A DNA stretch of 64,000 nucleotides from an uncultured bacterium (GCA_905215385.1 CAJMPY010000004.1:41083-105082); one strand, 5' to 3'; positions 18,201 through 27,765 are shown, counted from the stretch's first letter. The notes: generated by a model not told the origin, from the sequence alone. Made by a program: numbers and translations.

Positions 18201-19592
18201 ATGGCATATGACGATAGGGAGACCGGGCTGACGGTTGAGGACCGCGGCTCCAAGTTGGGTCTTCCCCAAAACCAAGATGCAGAGGCCAATGTACTGGCCG
18301 CTATGCTGCTATCGCCCGAGGTGGTCGAAGAGGCCCAGGTCGAGCTGCAGCCCGATGACTTCTACCGGCCCATTCATAAGACCATCTATACCGCGATGGT
18401 CGATATGTACAACAGCCGCATTCCCATCGACTCCATCTCGCTGATCGATTACCTGCGAAGCATCAACAAGCTTGATGCCGTGGGCGGCGAGGCCTACATT
18501 TTGGAGTTGATGGGTCAGACCCTGTCGCTCGTCAACTGGCAGCACCATGCCGCTATCGTTCGCCGCGATTCGATGCTGCGTGAGCTGATCGGCGCCACCA
18601 ACGAGATCAACGCGCTGGCCTATAACGCTCCCACCGATACCAAAGAGGTCGTGGAGCTGGCCGAGAGCAAGTTGCTCAAGGTCACGGCGCGCGAGGTCAA
18701 GTCGAGCTACAAGACGCTGACCGAGTTTATGGTCGAGGCCTATAACGAGGCCGAGGAAGTGTGCCAGGCAGGCGGCCAGGCTGCGGGCGTGCCCACGGGC
18801 TTCCCGTCGCTCGACCGCATGCTCATGGGTTTTCGCGAGGGCCAGCTCATCATCATCGGCGCCCGCCCTGCTGTGGGTAAGACGTCGTTCGCCCTGAATC
18901 TGGCGCTCAACGCTGCCGCGGCCGGTTATACCGTCGGCTTCTTCTCGCTGGAGATGTCGGGCAAGGAAATTGCCCAGCGTCTGATTTGCGCCTACGCCAT
19001 GATTTCGATCAGTGACTTCCGCATGGGCCGCATTAGCCCCGAGCAGTGGGCCAATATCAACGAGGCCACGCAGACCTTGTCCAAGCTCGATATTCTGATT
19101 GACGATACGCCCGGCACCACAGTGACCGAGATTCGCGCCAAGAGCCGCCGCATGCTCCACAACAAGGAGAAGGCCATCATCATCCTGGACTACCTGCAGC
19201 TGGTGAGTCCTCCGCCGGGACGCCGCTCCGAGAGCCGTACCGTCGAGGTCTCCGAGATGTCGCGTGGTCTGAAGATCATGGCCAAGGAACTCAAGATCCC
19301 GCTCATCGCGCTGTCGCAGCTCTCGCGTCAGGTCGAATCCCGTACCGGCAAGCGCCCGCAGCTTTCCGACCTTCGTGAATCGGGCTCCATCGAGCAGGAC
19401 GCCGATATCGTTATGTTCTTGGACCGCTCCGCCGACGAGGCCGAAGCCTCGCGCGACGATCGACCCGACGAGGGCGTTACGCGTATCGTCGTGGCCAAGA
19501 ACCGTTCGGGCCCGATCGGCGACGTCGACCTGATGTTCCTGCCGGCATCCACCAAGTTCTATGAGCTTGATGGGGCACATGCCGAGGAGTAG
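18201..19592 (+). CDS. dnaB: Replicative DNA helicase DnaB
   Basis: This 463-residue hexameric helicase has the N-terminal DnaB domain (QNQDAEANVLAAMLLSPEVV) and a RecA-like motor with Walker A GARPAVGKTSFALN. It also shows FFSLEMSGKEIAQR, the Walker B region IIILDYLQL and the arginine-finger region DLRESGSIEQDADIVMFLDR. No intein is present. The ATG at 18201 is chosen because GAGGA lies six bases upstream; an ATG at 18189 overlaps that site. The likely loader, a DciA-like protein, is at 3.5 kb. Confidence 0.96.
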   Translation: MAYDDRETGLTVEDRGSKLGLPQNQDAEANVLAAMLLSPEVVEEAQVELQPDDFYRPIHKTIYTAMVDMYNSRIPIDSISLIDYLRSINKLDAVGGEAYILELMGQTLSLVNWQHHAAIVRRDSMLRELIGATNEINALAYNAPTDTKEVVELAESKLLKVTAREVKSSYKTLTEFMVEAYNEAEEVCQAGGQAAGVPTGFPSLDRMLMGFREGQLIIIGARPAVGKTSFALNLALNAAAAGYTVGFFSLEMSGKEIAQRLICAYAMISISDFRMGRISPEQWANINEATQTLSKLDILIDDTPGTTVTEIRAKSRRMLHNKEKAIIILDYLQLVSPPPGRRSESRTVEVSEMSRGLKIMAKELKIPLIALSQLSRQVESRTGKRPQLSDLRESGSIEQDADIVMFLDRSADEAEASRDDRPDEGVTRIVVAKNRSGPIGDVDLMFLPASTKFYELDGAHAEE

Positions 19593-19613
19593 GACAGGCG
19601 CCCGTTGCACGGG

Positions 19614-19619
19614 TATACT
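19614..19619 (+). promoter_or_regulatory. Probable -10 box upstream of purA
   Basis: A perfect TATACT lies 67 bp before the purA start. The -35 region is poor, so activity is inferred. Confidence 0.4.
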
Positions 19620-19685
19620 GGGAATGTTTTGTGCTTCTGCGTGCCGGCGTGGCGCGTAGACAGTCCATGAATGTAAGGAGTAAAC

Positions 19686-20972
19686 ATGCCGTCAACCGTT
19701 TTGGTCGGTGCCCAGTGGGGCGATGAGGGCAAGGGTAAGATCTGCGACCTGGTCGCCGGCGACTTCGATGCCGTCGTGCGCTACTCGGGCGGCAACAACG
19801 CCGGCCACACCATCGTCGTCAACGGCAAGAAGTACGGCCTGCACCAGGTGCCCTCCGGCATCATGTATTCCGACCATGTGTCGGTGATCGGTAACGGCTG
19901 CGTCGTCAACCCCAAGGTTGTCCTTGAGGAGATCGACATGTTCGAGGCCGACGGCATCACCACCAAGAACCTCAAGATTAGCGGCAACGCGCATGTCATC
20001 ATGCCGTACCACATCGACCTGGATGGCGCCTTTGAGCAGAAGCTCGGCAAGAAGAACATCGGTACCACCAAGCGCGGTATCGGTCCGTGCTATCAGGACA
20101 AGATGGCCCGCATTGGCCTGCGCATGCAGGATATGCTGGACGAGGCGCTGTTCCGCGACAAGCTGGAGACCGCTCTCGCCCGCGTGAACCCCGAGCTTGA
20201 GCTCATCTACAACCTGCCCACCTACACCGTGGACCAGATTTGCGACGAGTACCTGCCCATGGCCGAGCGCCTGCGTCCCTACATCACCGAGACGAGCCTG
20301 CTGCTCAACAACATGATCGATGAGGGCAAGGACCTGCTGTTTGAGGGCGCCCAGGCGACGCTGCTCGACATCGATCACGGCACCTATCCGTACGTGACGT
20401 CTTCCAACTGCACCGCCGGCGGCGCCATCACCGGCTCCGGCGTGGGCATGAAGAACGTCGACCGCGTGCTGGGCGTCATGAAGGCCTATATCACCCGCGT
20501 CGGTTCGGGCCCCATGCCCACCGAGCTTTCCTATGAGTCCGAGGCCGGTCACACGCTGACCGAGGAGGGCTATGAGTACGGTGTGACCACCGGTCGCCGT
20601 CGTCGCTGCGGCTGGTTCGACGGCCCCATCGCCAACTACGCCTCGCGCGTCAACGGCCTCACCGATATCGCCCTGACTAAGCTCGACGTGCTTTCGGCCT
20701 TCGACACCATCAAGGTGTGCGTGGCCTACGACGTCGATGGCGAGCGCTACACCAGCGTGCCCGAGCATCAGGTGCGCTTTGAGCATGCCAAGCCCACCTA
20801 CGAGGAGCTCCCCGGCTGGAAGTGCGACATCACCGGTTGCCGCAGCTTTGATGAGCTGCCGCAGGAGGCTCAGGACTACGTGGCGTTTATCGAGGATCTG
20901 GCACACACCCGCGTGACGTTCATTGGCGTCGGCGCCGGTCGCGAGCAGATCATCAACCGATTCTGGAAGTAA
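19686..20972 (+). CDS. purA: Adenylosuccinate synthetase
   Basis: This 428-residue enzyme condenses IMP with aspartate using GTP to give adenylosuccinate, the first committed step to AMP. It shows the GTP-binding loop QWGDEGKGKICDL with catalytic Asp, the catalytic His in NAGHTIV, and the C-terminal substrate loop VTTGRRRRCGW. AAGGAGT precedes the ATG. purD lies 118 bp downstream behind a terminator-like hairpin. Confidence 0.97.
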   Translation: MPSTVLVGAQWGDEGKGKICDLVAGDFDAVVRYSGGNNAGHTIVVNGKKYGLHQVPSGIMYSDHVSVIGNGCVVNPKVVLEEIDMFEADGITTKNLKISGNAHVIMPYHIDLDGAFEQKLGKKNIGTTKRGIGPCYQDKMARIGLRMQDMLDEALFRDKLETALARVNPELELIYNLPTYTVDQICDEYLPMAERLRPYITETSLLLNNMIDEGKDLLFEGAQATLLDIDHGTYPYVTSSNCTAGGAITGSGVGMKNVDRVLGVMKAYITRVGSGPMPTELSYESEAGHTLTEEGYEYGVTTGRRRRCGWFDGPIANYASRVNGLTDIALTKLDVLSAFDTIKVCVAYDVDGERYTSVPEHQVRFEHAKPTYEELPGWKCDITGCRSFDELPQEAQDYVAFIEDLAHTRVTFIGVGAGREQIINRFWK

Positions 20973-20994
20973 TCGGGACTATTTGGTTATTGCG

Positions 20995-21040
20995 ATATAC
21001 CCCTTTGCAGCCCAAGCGGGCGGCCGAGGGGTATATTTGC
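20995..21040 (+). terminator. Terminator between purA and purD
   Basis: ATATACCCCT and AGGGGTATAT form a 10-bp stem around a GC-rich loop; the T run afterwards is short (TTTG), so it may be leaky or act as an attenuator. Confidence 0.6.
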
Positions 21041-21090
21041 TTGCAAAGGGCTCGCGCGGAGCGGGCCATTCATCCATAGAGGAGGCACCC

Positions 21091-22395
21091 TTGAAGGCGG
21101 ACACTCAAACCATCGACATCCTGTTGTTGGGCAGCGGCGGCCGTGAGCATGCTTTGGCAGCTAAGCTCGCAGCATCACCGCGCGCCGGCAAGCTCTACAT
21201 CGCGCCGGGCAACGGCGGCACCGCGAGCTGCGGCGAGAACGTTGTTCTCGACGACTGCGATCCTGCGGCCGTGGCGGCGTTTGCGCAGAGCCACGGATGC
21301 GGACTCGTGGTAATTGGCCCCGAGGGTCCGCTCGTGGCGGGTGTGGCCGACGCCGTGCGCGCGGCGGGTATTCTCTGCTTTGGCCCGGGTGCCGAGGGCG
21401 CCCAGATGGAGGGCTCCAAGCTGTTCTCCAAGCAGCTCATGGAGCGCGCGGGCATTCCGACGGCAGCCTACGGCTCGTTTACCGACGAGGCTTCGGCTCT
21501 TGCTTATGTGCGTGAGCAGGGCGCTCCGCTGGTCGTCAAGGCCGACGGCCTTGCCGCGGGCAAGGGCGTTATCGTGGCGACCGAACTTGAGCAGGCCGAG
21601 GAGGCCGTGCGCGAGTGCTTTGGCGGCACCTTTGGCGATGCCGGCAACACCGTGGTTATCGAGGAGATGCTGACCGGCCCCGAGTGCTCGCTTTTGGCCT
21701 TTACCGACGGCAAGACCGTGCGCCCCATGGCCACCTCGCAGGACCACAAGCGCGCGCTCGAGGGCGACAAGGGCCCCAACACCGGCGGCATGGGTGTCTA
21801 CAGCCCGGTGCCCATCGTGACCGACGAGGAGCACGCCACCATGGTGGCGGTCATGGAGCAGACCGTGGCCGAGCTCGCTGCCGAGGGCATCGACTACCGC
21901 GGCTGCCTGTACGGCGGCTTTATGCTCACGCCTGCCGGCCCCAAGGTGCTGGAGTTCAATGCTCGCTTTGGCGACCCCGAGACGCAGGTCGTGCTGCCGC
22001 GCCTTAAGAACGACCTGGTCGAGGTCATGCTCGCCTGCGCCAACTGCGAGCTCGATCAGATTGAGCTTGACTGGCGTGACGAGTGGGCTGTGGCCGTTGT
22101 CCTGACGAGCGCGGGCTATCCCGGCAGCTACGAGAAGGGCAAGGTCATCACCGGTATCGCCGACGCCGAGGCCATGGAGAACGTGACCGTGTACCACGCG
22201 GGCACTGCCATGGTGGACGGCCAGCTCGTGACCAATGGTGGCCGCGTGCTTGCCGTGACCGCTCTGGGCGACACGTTCGAGAACGCTCGCAACCTTGCCT
22301 ACGAGGCCTGCGAGAAGATTGATTTTGAGGGTAAGACCCTGCGTCACGACATCGGCCTGCGCGCGCTGCGCGGCCGCGACGCTTGGGATGCCTAA
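21091..22395 (+). CDS. purD: Phosphoribosylamine-glycine ligase (GARS)
   Basis: This 434-residue ATP-grasp enzyme converts phosphoribosylamine and glycine to GAR in purine synthesis. It starts with LLLGSGGREHALA and contains KADGLAAGKGVIVA, the active-site stretch GPNTGGMG and LEFNARFGDPETQ. The TTG at 21091 is chosen because AGAGGAGG lies at ideal distance; upstream in-frame codons run into purA. The NUDIX gene follows at 21 bp and is probably cotranscribed. Confidence 0.96.
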   Translation: MKADTQTIDILLLGSGGREHALAAKLAASPRAGKLYIAPGNGGTASCGENVVLDDCDPAAVAAFAQSHGCGLVVIGPEGPLVAGVADAVRAAGILCFGPGAEGAQMEGSKLFSKQLMERAGIPTAAYGSFTDEASALAYVREQGAPLVVKADGLAAGKGVIVATELEQAEEAVRECFGGTFGDAGNTVVIEEMLTGPECSLLAFTDGKTVRPMATSQDHKRALEGDKGPNTGGMGVYSPVPIVTDEEHATMVAVMEQTVAELAAEGIDYRGCLYGGFMLTPAGPKVLEFNARFGDPETQVVLPRLKNDLVEVMLACANCELDQIELDWRDEWAVAVVLTSAGYPGSYEKGKVITGIADAEAMENVTVYHAGTAMVDGQLVTNGGRVLAVTALGDTFENARNLAYEACEKIDFEGKTLRHDIGLRALRGRDAWDA

Positions 22396-22416
22396 AGTCC
22401 GAGAGGAATGAGACGG

Positions 22417-23112
22417 ATGGACGAAAAGAACGAAGAGCTCGTGGATGCGCAGATCGTCGAGGAGGACAGCCGCGTGTATGGGCACGCCGAGGGCGAACCT
22501 GGTGGCGAGGTCGCTGACGAGCCGGCGCTGGTGCTGGGCGACGATGACCCGCACGATGCCGAGCTGCACGAGAAGATTCTTTCGGAGGAGTGCGCCTGGA
22601 AGGGCAAGATCCTCGACGTCCACCGTCTTGAGGTTGAGCTGCCCAACGGTCGCCGCAGCGCCCGCGATATCGTTCGCCATCCGGGTGCGGCGGCCGTTGT
22701 GGCGCTGACCGAGAGTGGCAAGATCGTACTGGTGCGTCAGTACCGCACCGCCATCGACCGCGTGACGGTCGAGATTCCCGCCGGCAAGCTCGATCCAGGC
22801 GAGGACCCGCTCGATTGCGCCAAACGCGAGCTGCATGAGGAGACGGGCTTTAGGGCAGGTCGCATTCGCTTTTTGACGTCGATTGTCACGTCCTGCGGTT
22901 TTTGCGATGAGATCATTCATATCTACCTGGCCACCAAGCTCGAGTTTGATGCGCCCAACCCCGACGATGACGAGTTTGTCAACGTGGACCTGGTGCCGCT
23001 TCACGAGCTGATCGACGCCGTACTCGACGGCAAGATCGAAGACGCCAAGACCGTCGTGGGCGCCTTGGCCTGCGATAGCATCGCGCACCGCTTGGGCGGA
23101 GCGGAGCTCTAG
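22417..23112 (+). CDS. NUDIX hydrolase, ADP-ribose pyrophosphatase-like
   Basis: This 231-residue protein has an acidic N-terminal extension of about 50 residues, then an ADPRase-type NUDIX domain. The NUDIX box is complete: a Gly at the start of GKLDPGE, then REL..EETGF, giving all catalytic glutamates. VRQYRTAIDRVTVEIPAGK just before it is typical of ADP-ribose or nucleotide-sugar pyrophosphatases. The ATG at 22417 is preferred over 22408 because GAGGA is then nine bases away. The TAG stop directly abuts a long inverted-repeat element. Confidence 0.85.
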   Translation: MDEKNEELVDAQIVEEDSRVYGHAEGEPGGEVADEPALVLGDDDPHDAELHEKILSEECAWKGKILDVHRLEVELPNGRRSARDIVRHPGAAAVVALTESGKIVLVRQYRTAIDRVTVEIPAGKLDPGEDPLDCAKRELHEETGFRAGRIRFLTSIVTSCGFCDEIIHIYLATKLEFDAPNPDDDEFVNVDLVPLHELIDAVLDGKIEDAKTVVGALACDSIAHRLGGAEL

Positions 23113-23265
23113 GTTACGCGGTTTTACCAAACCGCGTAACGAGTCGACGCTGCAAACGTCCCTAAGCGGCAATCTGCCTTTCAATCGTCGCTCGCGTACC
23201 GAAGTACGCGTCGCTCCTCTTTCAAGGCACCTTGCTCGCTTAGGGACGTTTTCGCTGACGCTGCC
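23113..23265. repeat. Stop-codon-linked structured repeat element, family A, copy 1
   Basis: The element begins at the first base after the NUDIX stop codon. A 12-bp hairpin (GTTACGCGGTTT, TACC loop, 23113-23140) is followed by a three-tier stem. AACGTCCCTAAGCG (23155-23168) pairs with CGCTTAGGGACGTT (23237-23250), GCCTT pairs with AAGGC, and CGCGTAC pairs with GTACGCG at the tip. Short conserved strings (GACGCTGCAAAC, GGCAATCTG, CACCTTGCTCGC) lie between the helices. A second copy at 53848 keeps these strings and the pairing with different helix sequences. Confidence 0.88.
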
Positions 23266-23359
23266 AGAACATCGGCGTTATGCTTGTTGGGACGCTTTGT
23301 TTTCAGCCTGGCCGGTTCAACCGGATTTCTCACGCTATTTATTTCTCTTCGAGGATTGC

Positions 23360-25132
23360 ATGTTTAAAAGGTTTCTCTCGTATTACGAGCCCCAGATGGG
23401 GCTTTTTGTTGCTGATACTGTTTGCGCTCTGGTGCTTGCCGCCATTGACCTGGCGTTCCCCATTATCCTGCGCAATTTGACCGGTGGGCTATTTACTCAG
23501 GGTCAGGCTGCCATTATGCAGGCGCTCGGCATGATCGCGGTGGGCTTGGTGTTGATGTATGCCGTCCGCTGCGCCTGCCGCTACTTTGTGAGCTATTGGG
23601 GTCACGTGATGGGCGCGCGCATGGAGTCCAAGATGCGCGAGGACCTGTTCGACCAGTATGAGCGCTTCAGCTTTGCGTACTTCGACCGCAACAGCTCGGG
23701 CGACATGATGAGCCGCGTGGTCAACGACCTGTTCGATATCTGCGAGGCGGCGCATCACGTGCCCGAGTGGATCATCATCTGCGGCATCGAGATTATCGGC
23801 TCGTTTGTGATCCTCTTTACCATCGCCCCGGTGCTGGCGCTCGCCATGGCCGTGGTGACGGCGGCGTTTTCGGCCATCATGTTTTGGCAGAACATGCGCA
23901 TGCGCGAGGTCTTTAGCGACAACCGCAAAAAGATCAGCGGCATCAATGCGCAGCTGCAGGATTCGCTGGCGGGCATGCGCGTGGTCAAGAGCTTTGCCAA
24001 TGAGGAGACCGAACGCTTCAAGTTCCGCGCCTCAAACAATCGCTATCTTTCGTCCAAGGAGAACATGTATCACGCCATGGGCGTCTATACCGCGACGTAT
24101 GGCCTGCTTTCGGGTGTGCTCTATGTGATCGTGGTGCTGCTGGGCGGCTGGCTGGTCGCCCAGGGGCAGCTGCAGGCGGTCGATATGGCGACCTTTGCAC
24201 TCTATATTTCGCTGTTCTGCACGCCGCTCGAGACACTCGTCAATTCGGCCGAAACGTATCAGAAGGCTATCGCCGGCTTTAAGCGTATGGACGAGGTGCT
24301 CTCGACCGCGCCGGATATCCAGGACAAGCCGGGCGCTACGGATCTGCAGGTGACTGCCGGCGCCGTGGATTATCACGACGTGTGCTTTAACTACGAGGAC
24401 GTTGAGCTGGGCGAGGGTGATGCCGACGAGCGTCCCGTTATCGACCATATGAATCTGTCCATCAAGCCCGGGCAGACCATCGCTTTGGTTGGCCCTTCGG
24501 GCGGTGGCAAGTCCACGACCTGTTCGCTGCTGCCGCGCTTTTATGACGTGGCTGCCGGATCCATTAGCATCGACGGCCAGGACGTGCGCGATGTGACGCA
24601 GCAGAGCCTGCGCCGCGCCATCGGCCTGGTGCAGCAGGATGTCTACCTGTTTGACGGAACAATCGGCGAGAACATCGCCTACGGCAAGCCGGGCGCTACG
24701 GCAGAAGAGATCGCCGAGGCCGCCCGTCGCGCCAACATCGATGCCTTTATCGAGTCGCTTCCTCAGGGCTACGACACCGTGGTGGGCGAGCGCGGCAGCC
24801 GTCTTTCGGGTGGACAGAAGCAGCGCGTTGCCATTGCGCGCGTGTTTCTCAAGAACCCCAAGATCCTGATTTTGGACGAGGCGACGAGTGCTTTGGATAA
24901 CGAGAGCGAGGAGGCGGTGCAGGAGTCACTCGAAGAGCTGGCACGCGGCCGCACCACGATTATCATCGCCCATCGTCTTTCGACCATTAAGCATGCCGAT
25001 GAGATTGCGACCGTTGAGCATGGTCGCGTTGTGGAGCGTGGCACGCACGAGGAGCTTCTCGCCCGTGGCGGCACCTATGCCCGTTACTATCGAATGCAGT
25101 TCGAAGGTGCGCGTGCGCACGAGCTCGACTGA
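23360..25132 (+). CDS. ABC exporter, fused membrane and ATPase domains
   Basis: This 590-residue half-transporter of the MsbA/LmrA type acts as a dimer. Six membrane helices occupy about residues 15-300. The nucleotide-binding domain shows Walker A GPSGGGKST, Q-loop, signature LSGGQKQRVAIARV, Walker B ILILDEATSALD and H-loop IIAHRLST. The ATG at 23360 has GAGGA five bases upstream. The substrate cannot be read; no partner half-transporter is adjacent. The next gene starts 19 bp later on the same strand. Confidence 0.9.
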   Translation: MFKRFLSYYEPQMGLFVADTVCALVLAAIDLAFPIILRNLTGGLFTQGQAAIMQALGMIAVGLVLMYAVRCACRYFVSYWGHVMGARMESKMREDLFDQYERFSFAYFDRNSSGDMMSRVVNDLFDICEAAHHVPEWIIICGIEIIGSFVILFTIAPVLALAMAVVTAAFSAIMFWQNMRMREVFSDNRKKISGINAQLQDSLAGMRVVKSFANEETERFKFRASNNRYLSSKENMYHAMGVYTATYGLLSGVLYVIVVLLGGWLVAQGQLQAVDMATFALYISLFCTPLETLVNSAETYQKAIAGFKRMDEVLSTAPDIQDKPGATDLQVTAGAVDYHDVCFNYEDVELGEGDADERPVIDHMNLSIKPGQTIALVGPSGGGKSTTCSLLPRFYDVAAGSISIDGQDVRDVTQQSLRRAIGLVQQDVYLFDGTIGENIAYGKPGATAEEIAEAARRANIDAFIESLPQGYDTVVGERGSRLSGGQKQRVAIARVFLKNPKILILDEATSALDNESEEAVQESLEELARGRTTIIIAHRLSTIKHADEIATVEHGRVVERGTHEELLARGGTYARYYRMQFEGARAHELD

Positions 25133-25151
25133 TTGATATGACAGGAAGTTT

Positions 25152-26117
25152 ATGGCTGACAAGAACCCTTTGACTCCGGAAGAAGTGACGGAGTTATTCT
25201 CCGAAATCGATGCATCCGGCGTCTTGGATCCCACGCTTGCCAAAAAGCGAACCGAGCGCATGCGTGAGAAGGAGGCTGCGGCCAAGCGCGGTGACAAAGC
25301 GGCGCTAGCGCAGCTGCGCAGCGAGGACCGCGCGAGCCAGGCAAAACATATCGACCCGCTGTCCGAGGACGATCCTTCGGGCTCGCAGGTGAGCCATACC
25401 ATTACGAAGACCGCGATGGCCGTAGTCATTGGTATTTTGGTGCTGATCGTGGGCATGCAGATCGGCTACGGCGTGATGCGCCGTCTGAATACCGCCAACC
25501 TGTCCGAGAGCGTTTCGGTGGATACCGTCTCGACCGCGCTCAAGGGTGGACTCGAATGGGGCAACGGCTTTACGCAGTTCCCGCTCGATTTTTCTGTCGA
25601 CGAGGCCGATGAGCGTACGGGCACGGTTGAGGTGACGGTGTTGGACACGTCGTCTGCCAATGAGCTCGAGCTGCTGTCCAACGGGCAGATCCAGGCCGCG
25701 GCGCTTGCGACCAACGCCCTGCTCAACGACAAGATTGACCGCGTGGTGTATAACGTTCACGCCTATATCGACGAGGATAGCAACATTCAGCACGATTCCT
25801 TCTTTGGCATGTTCCCCGCGCGGGGTCATCAGAGCGCCATTTTGACGTTTGTGTGGACCAAGAGCTCATCCAACGCCACGAGCATCGACTGGAAGATGCG
25901 CATCGTAAGCATGGACGACACCATTGCCGAGCGCATTCAAAAACAGGTGAACTCGGTTTCGTCGCTGATCGAGGACCCGGTGGTGAGCCAGACCAAGATT
26001 GACGAGGAAAAGGCCGAACGTGACCTGGAGCATCGTCTGCATGGCCGCGAGATTTTCCGCGGCGGCAAGCCCGATCGCTCACCGTCCGATCTGCTGGAAC
26101 AGGACAAGAAAAAGTAA
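25152..26117 (+). CDS. Membrane-anchored protein of unknown function
   Basis: This 321-residue protein has a charged, helical cytoplasmic N-terminus (residues 1-80), one membrane segment (about 93-113, MAVVIGILVLIVGMQIGYG) and an extracytoplasmic domain of about 160 residues with alternating strands. A charged helical C-terminal tail follows. I recognise no family. It follows the ABC exporter by 19 bp and ends at a strong terminator, so it may be functionally tied to it. GGAAG precedes the ATG. Confidence 0.7.
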   Translation: MADKNPLTPEEVTELFSEIDASGVLDPTLAKKRTERMREKEAAAKRGDKAALAQLRSEDRASQAKHIDPLSEDDPSGSQVSHTITKTAMAVVIGILVLIVGMQIGYGVMRRLNTANLSESVSVDTVSTALKGGLEWGNGFTQFPLDFSVDEADERTGTVEVTVLDTSSANELELLSNGQIQAAALATNALLNDKIDRVVYNVHAYIDEDSNIQHDSFFGMFPARGHQSAILTFVWTKSSSNATSIDWKMRIVSMDDTIAERIQKQVNSVSSLIEDPVVSQTKIDEEKAERDLEHRLHGREIFRGGKPDRSPSDLLEQDKKK

Positions 26118-26121
26118 GACG

Positions 26122-26165
26122 CCATCATCCCGCGTGAGCCACAAGCCCCGCGGGATGATTTTTCT
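26122..26165 (+). terminator. Terminator after the ABC exporter unit
   Basis: CATCATCCCGCG and CGCGGGATGATT form the stem, followed by TTTTTC. Confidence 0.87.
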
Positions 26166-26260
26166 GGGACGGGGATTAAATAATCATTATGCATAGAAAG
26201 TCATAATTATCATTTCGTAAACAATTTGATGAAATTAACGCCATGAGGCATGCTTGCGGT

Positions 26261-26266
26261 TACAAT
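26261..26266 (+). promoter_or_regulatory. Probable -10 box of carAB
   Basis: TACAAT in an AT-rich region 64 bp upstream of the carA ATG; transcription starting just after it would include the full PyrR-like hairpin. No clear -35 is seen. Confidence 0.4.
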
Positions 26267-26286
26267 ACCGCGAGGCCTAACTACAC

Positions 26287-26320
26287 ACCTTTAAGCCGGT
26301 CCTGTGAGACCGGGAAGGAG
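26287..26320 (+). promoter_or_regulatory. PyrR-binding RNA hairpin overlapping the carA ribosome binding site
   Basis: CCTTTAAG, then CCGGTC, the loop CTGTGA, GACCGG and AAGGAG form a stem whose closing CCTT pairs with AAGG of the Shine-Dalgarno sequence. The CCTTTAA plus GGTCCTGTGAGACC arrangement is the known PyrR recognition pattern (conserved loop and purine-rich side). UMP-bound PyrR would mask the carA start and repress translation, as proposed for actinobacterial pyr operons. No pyrR gene lies in the window. Confidence 0.78.
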
Positions 26321-26324
26321 AATT

Positions 26325-27764
26325 ATGGCGAACAACCATACCGCGGGCGCTGCCGCCCGCACCTTCGCGCCCAGCGAGCTTTGCCAGCATATGCTGGCCA
26401 AAACCAGCAAGGGCACCTGCGGTCCCTGTATCCTGTATCTTGAGGATGGGACCATTTTTTATGGACGTGCATGCGGCGCCGAGGGCACCGCGACCGGCGA
26501 AGTCTGCTTCAACACCTCGCTCGAGGGCTACTTTGAGGTCATGACCGACCCGAGTTATGCCGGCCAAATTGTAACCATGACCTATCCGCAGATCGGCAAT
26601 TACGGTATCGACGAGACCGATGTCCAGTCGGCCTTCCCTGGCGACGCCGTGCGCCCTGCGAGCGCTCCGGCTATGCGCGGCATGATCGTTCGCGACATGT
26701 GCGCCACGCCTTCTAACTGGCGCTCGGCCGTCAGCGTGCCGGAGTACCTGCGCGCTCACGGCATCGTCGCTATCGAGGGTGTCGACACCCGCGCTCTGGT
26801 GCGCCATCTGCGCGACAATGGTTCCAAAATGGGCATTATCTCGACCGAGATCTTCGACGTCGACGAGCTTGCCGAGCGTCTGGCCGCAGCGCCCACGCTG
26901 GTAGGCGAGAACCTGGTCAAGACCGTAAGTTGCCCCGCGCCTCACGAGTTTGTGGCCGCCGACCTGCCTGCCACGCATGACTTTGCGCTTGCGGTTGCCG
27001 CTCCTGCCCGTCACAAAGTGGTCGCCTACGACTGCGGTGTGAAGCGCGGCATTCTGGAGGGGCTGGTCCGCGCCGGCTGCGACCTTACCGTCGTGCCGTG
27101 GGATACTCCCGCCCAGCAGGTGCTCGAGATGAATCCCGATGGCGTCTTTTTGTCCAACGGCCCCGGCGACCCCGACGCCGTGGTGGAGACCTACGAGCAG
27201 GTGCAGCAGCTGATCGGCAAGGTGCCGGTCTTTGGTATTTGCCTAGGTCACCAGATGATCAGCTTGGCCTGCGGCGCCCAAATGGAAAAGCTTAAATTCG
27301 GTCACCGTGGCGGTAACCAGCCGGTTATGAATCTGGTGAGCCGTCGCGTGGAGATCACCGCGCAAAACCACGGCTTTGGCCTGCTGTTCCCCAGTCTGGG
27401 CAAACTGATTCCGGAGCTTTCCGGCGGCGAAACCGAGCATGCGGCCGATGGCGACCTGCGCGCCTGGGTGCGCCGCGGTATCGCGCCGGTCGTGATGAAC
27501 GAGCGCTTTGGCCGCATTCGCCTGACACATGTGAACCTCAACGACGGCACCGCCGAGGGCATCCAGCTGCTCGACGCCCCGTGTTTCTCGGTCCAGTACC
27601 ACCCCGAGGCTTCGCCCGGCCCCACCGATGCCCACTATCTCTTTACCGCCTTTACGCGACTCATGGACGGCGAGGAGAACTACCTGGACATCGACACCGC
27701 GAAGGACCGCCTCGCCGGCTGGAATTTCGCCGAGTCCGAGAACGCTGCGACCGAGGAGAACTAA
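26325..27764 (+). CDS. carA: Carbamoyl-phosphate synthase small chain
   Basis: This glutamine amidotransferase subunit feeds ammonia to CarB. At 479 residues it is about 100 longer than usual. Extra residues are at the N-terminus, around residues 195-225, and in an insertion of about 40 residues between AQNHGFGL and RLTHVNLNDGT. The catalytic Cys is in FGICLGHQM and the His/Glu pair in YHPEASPGP. The ATG at 26325 follows AAGGAG. carB begins one base after its stop codon. Confidence 0.95.
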   Translation: MANNHTAGAAARTFAPSELCQHMLAKTSKGTCGPCILYLEDGTIFYGRACGAEGTATGEVCFNTSLEGYFEVMTDPSYAGQIVTMTYPQIGNYGIDETDVQSAFPGDAVRPASAPAMRGMIVRDMCATPSNWRSAVSVPEYLRAHGIVAIEGVDTRALVRHLRDNGSKMGIISTEIFDVDELAERLAAAPTLVGENLVKTVSCPAPHEFVAADLPATHDFALAVAAPARHKVVAYDCGVKRGILEGLVRAGCDLTVVPWDTPAQQVLEMNPDGVFLSNGPGDPDAVVETYEQVQQLIGKVPVFGICLGHQMISLACGAQMEKLKFGHRGGNQPVMNLVSRRVEITAQNHGFGLLFPSLGKLIPELSGGETEHAADGDLRAWVRRGIAPVVMNERFGRIRLTHVNLNDGTAEGIQLLDAPCFSVQYHPEASPGPTDAHYLFTAFTRLMDGEENYLDIDTAKDRLAGWNFAESENAATEEN

Positions 27765-27765
27765 C

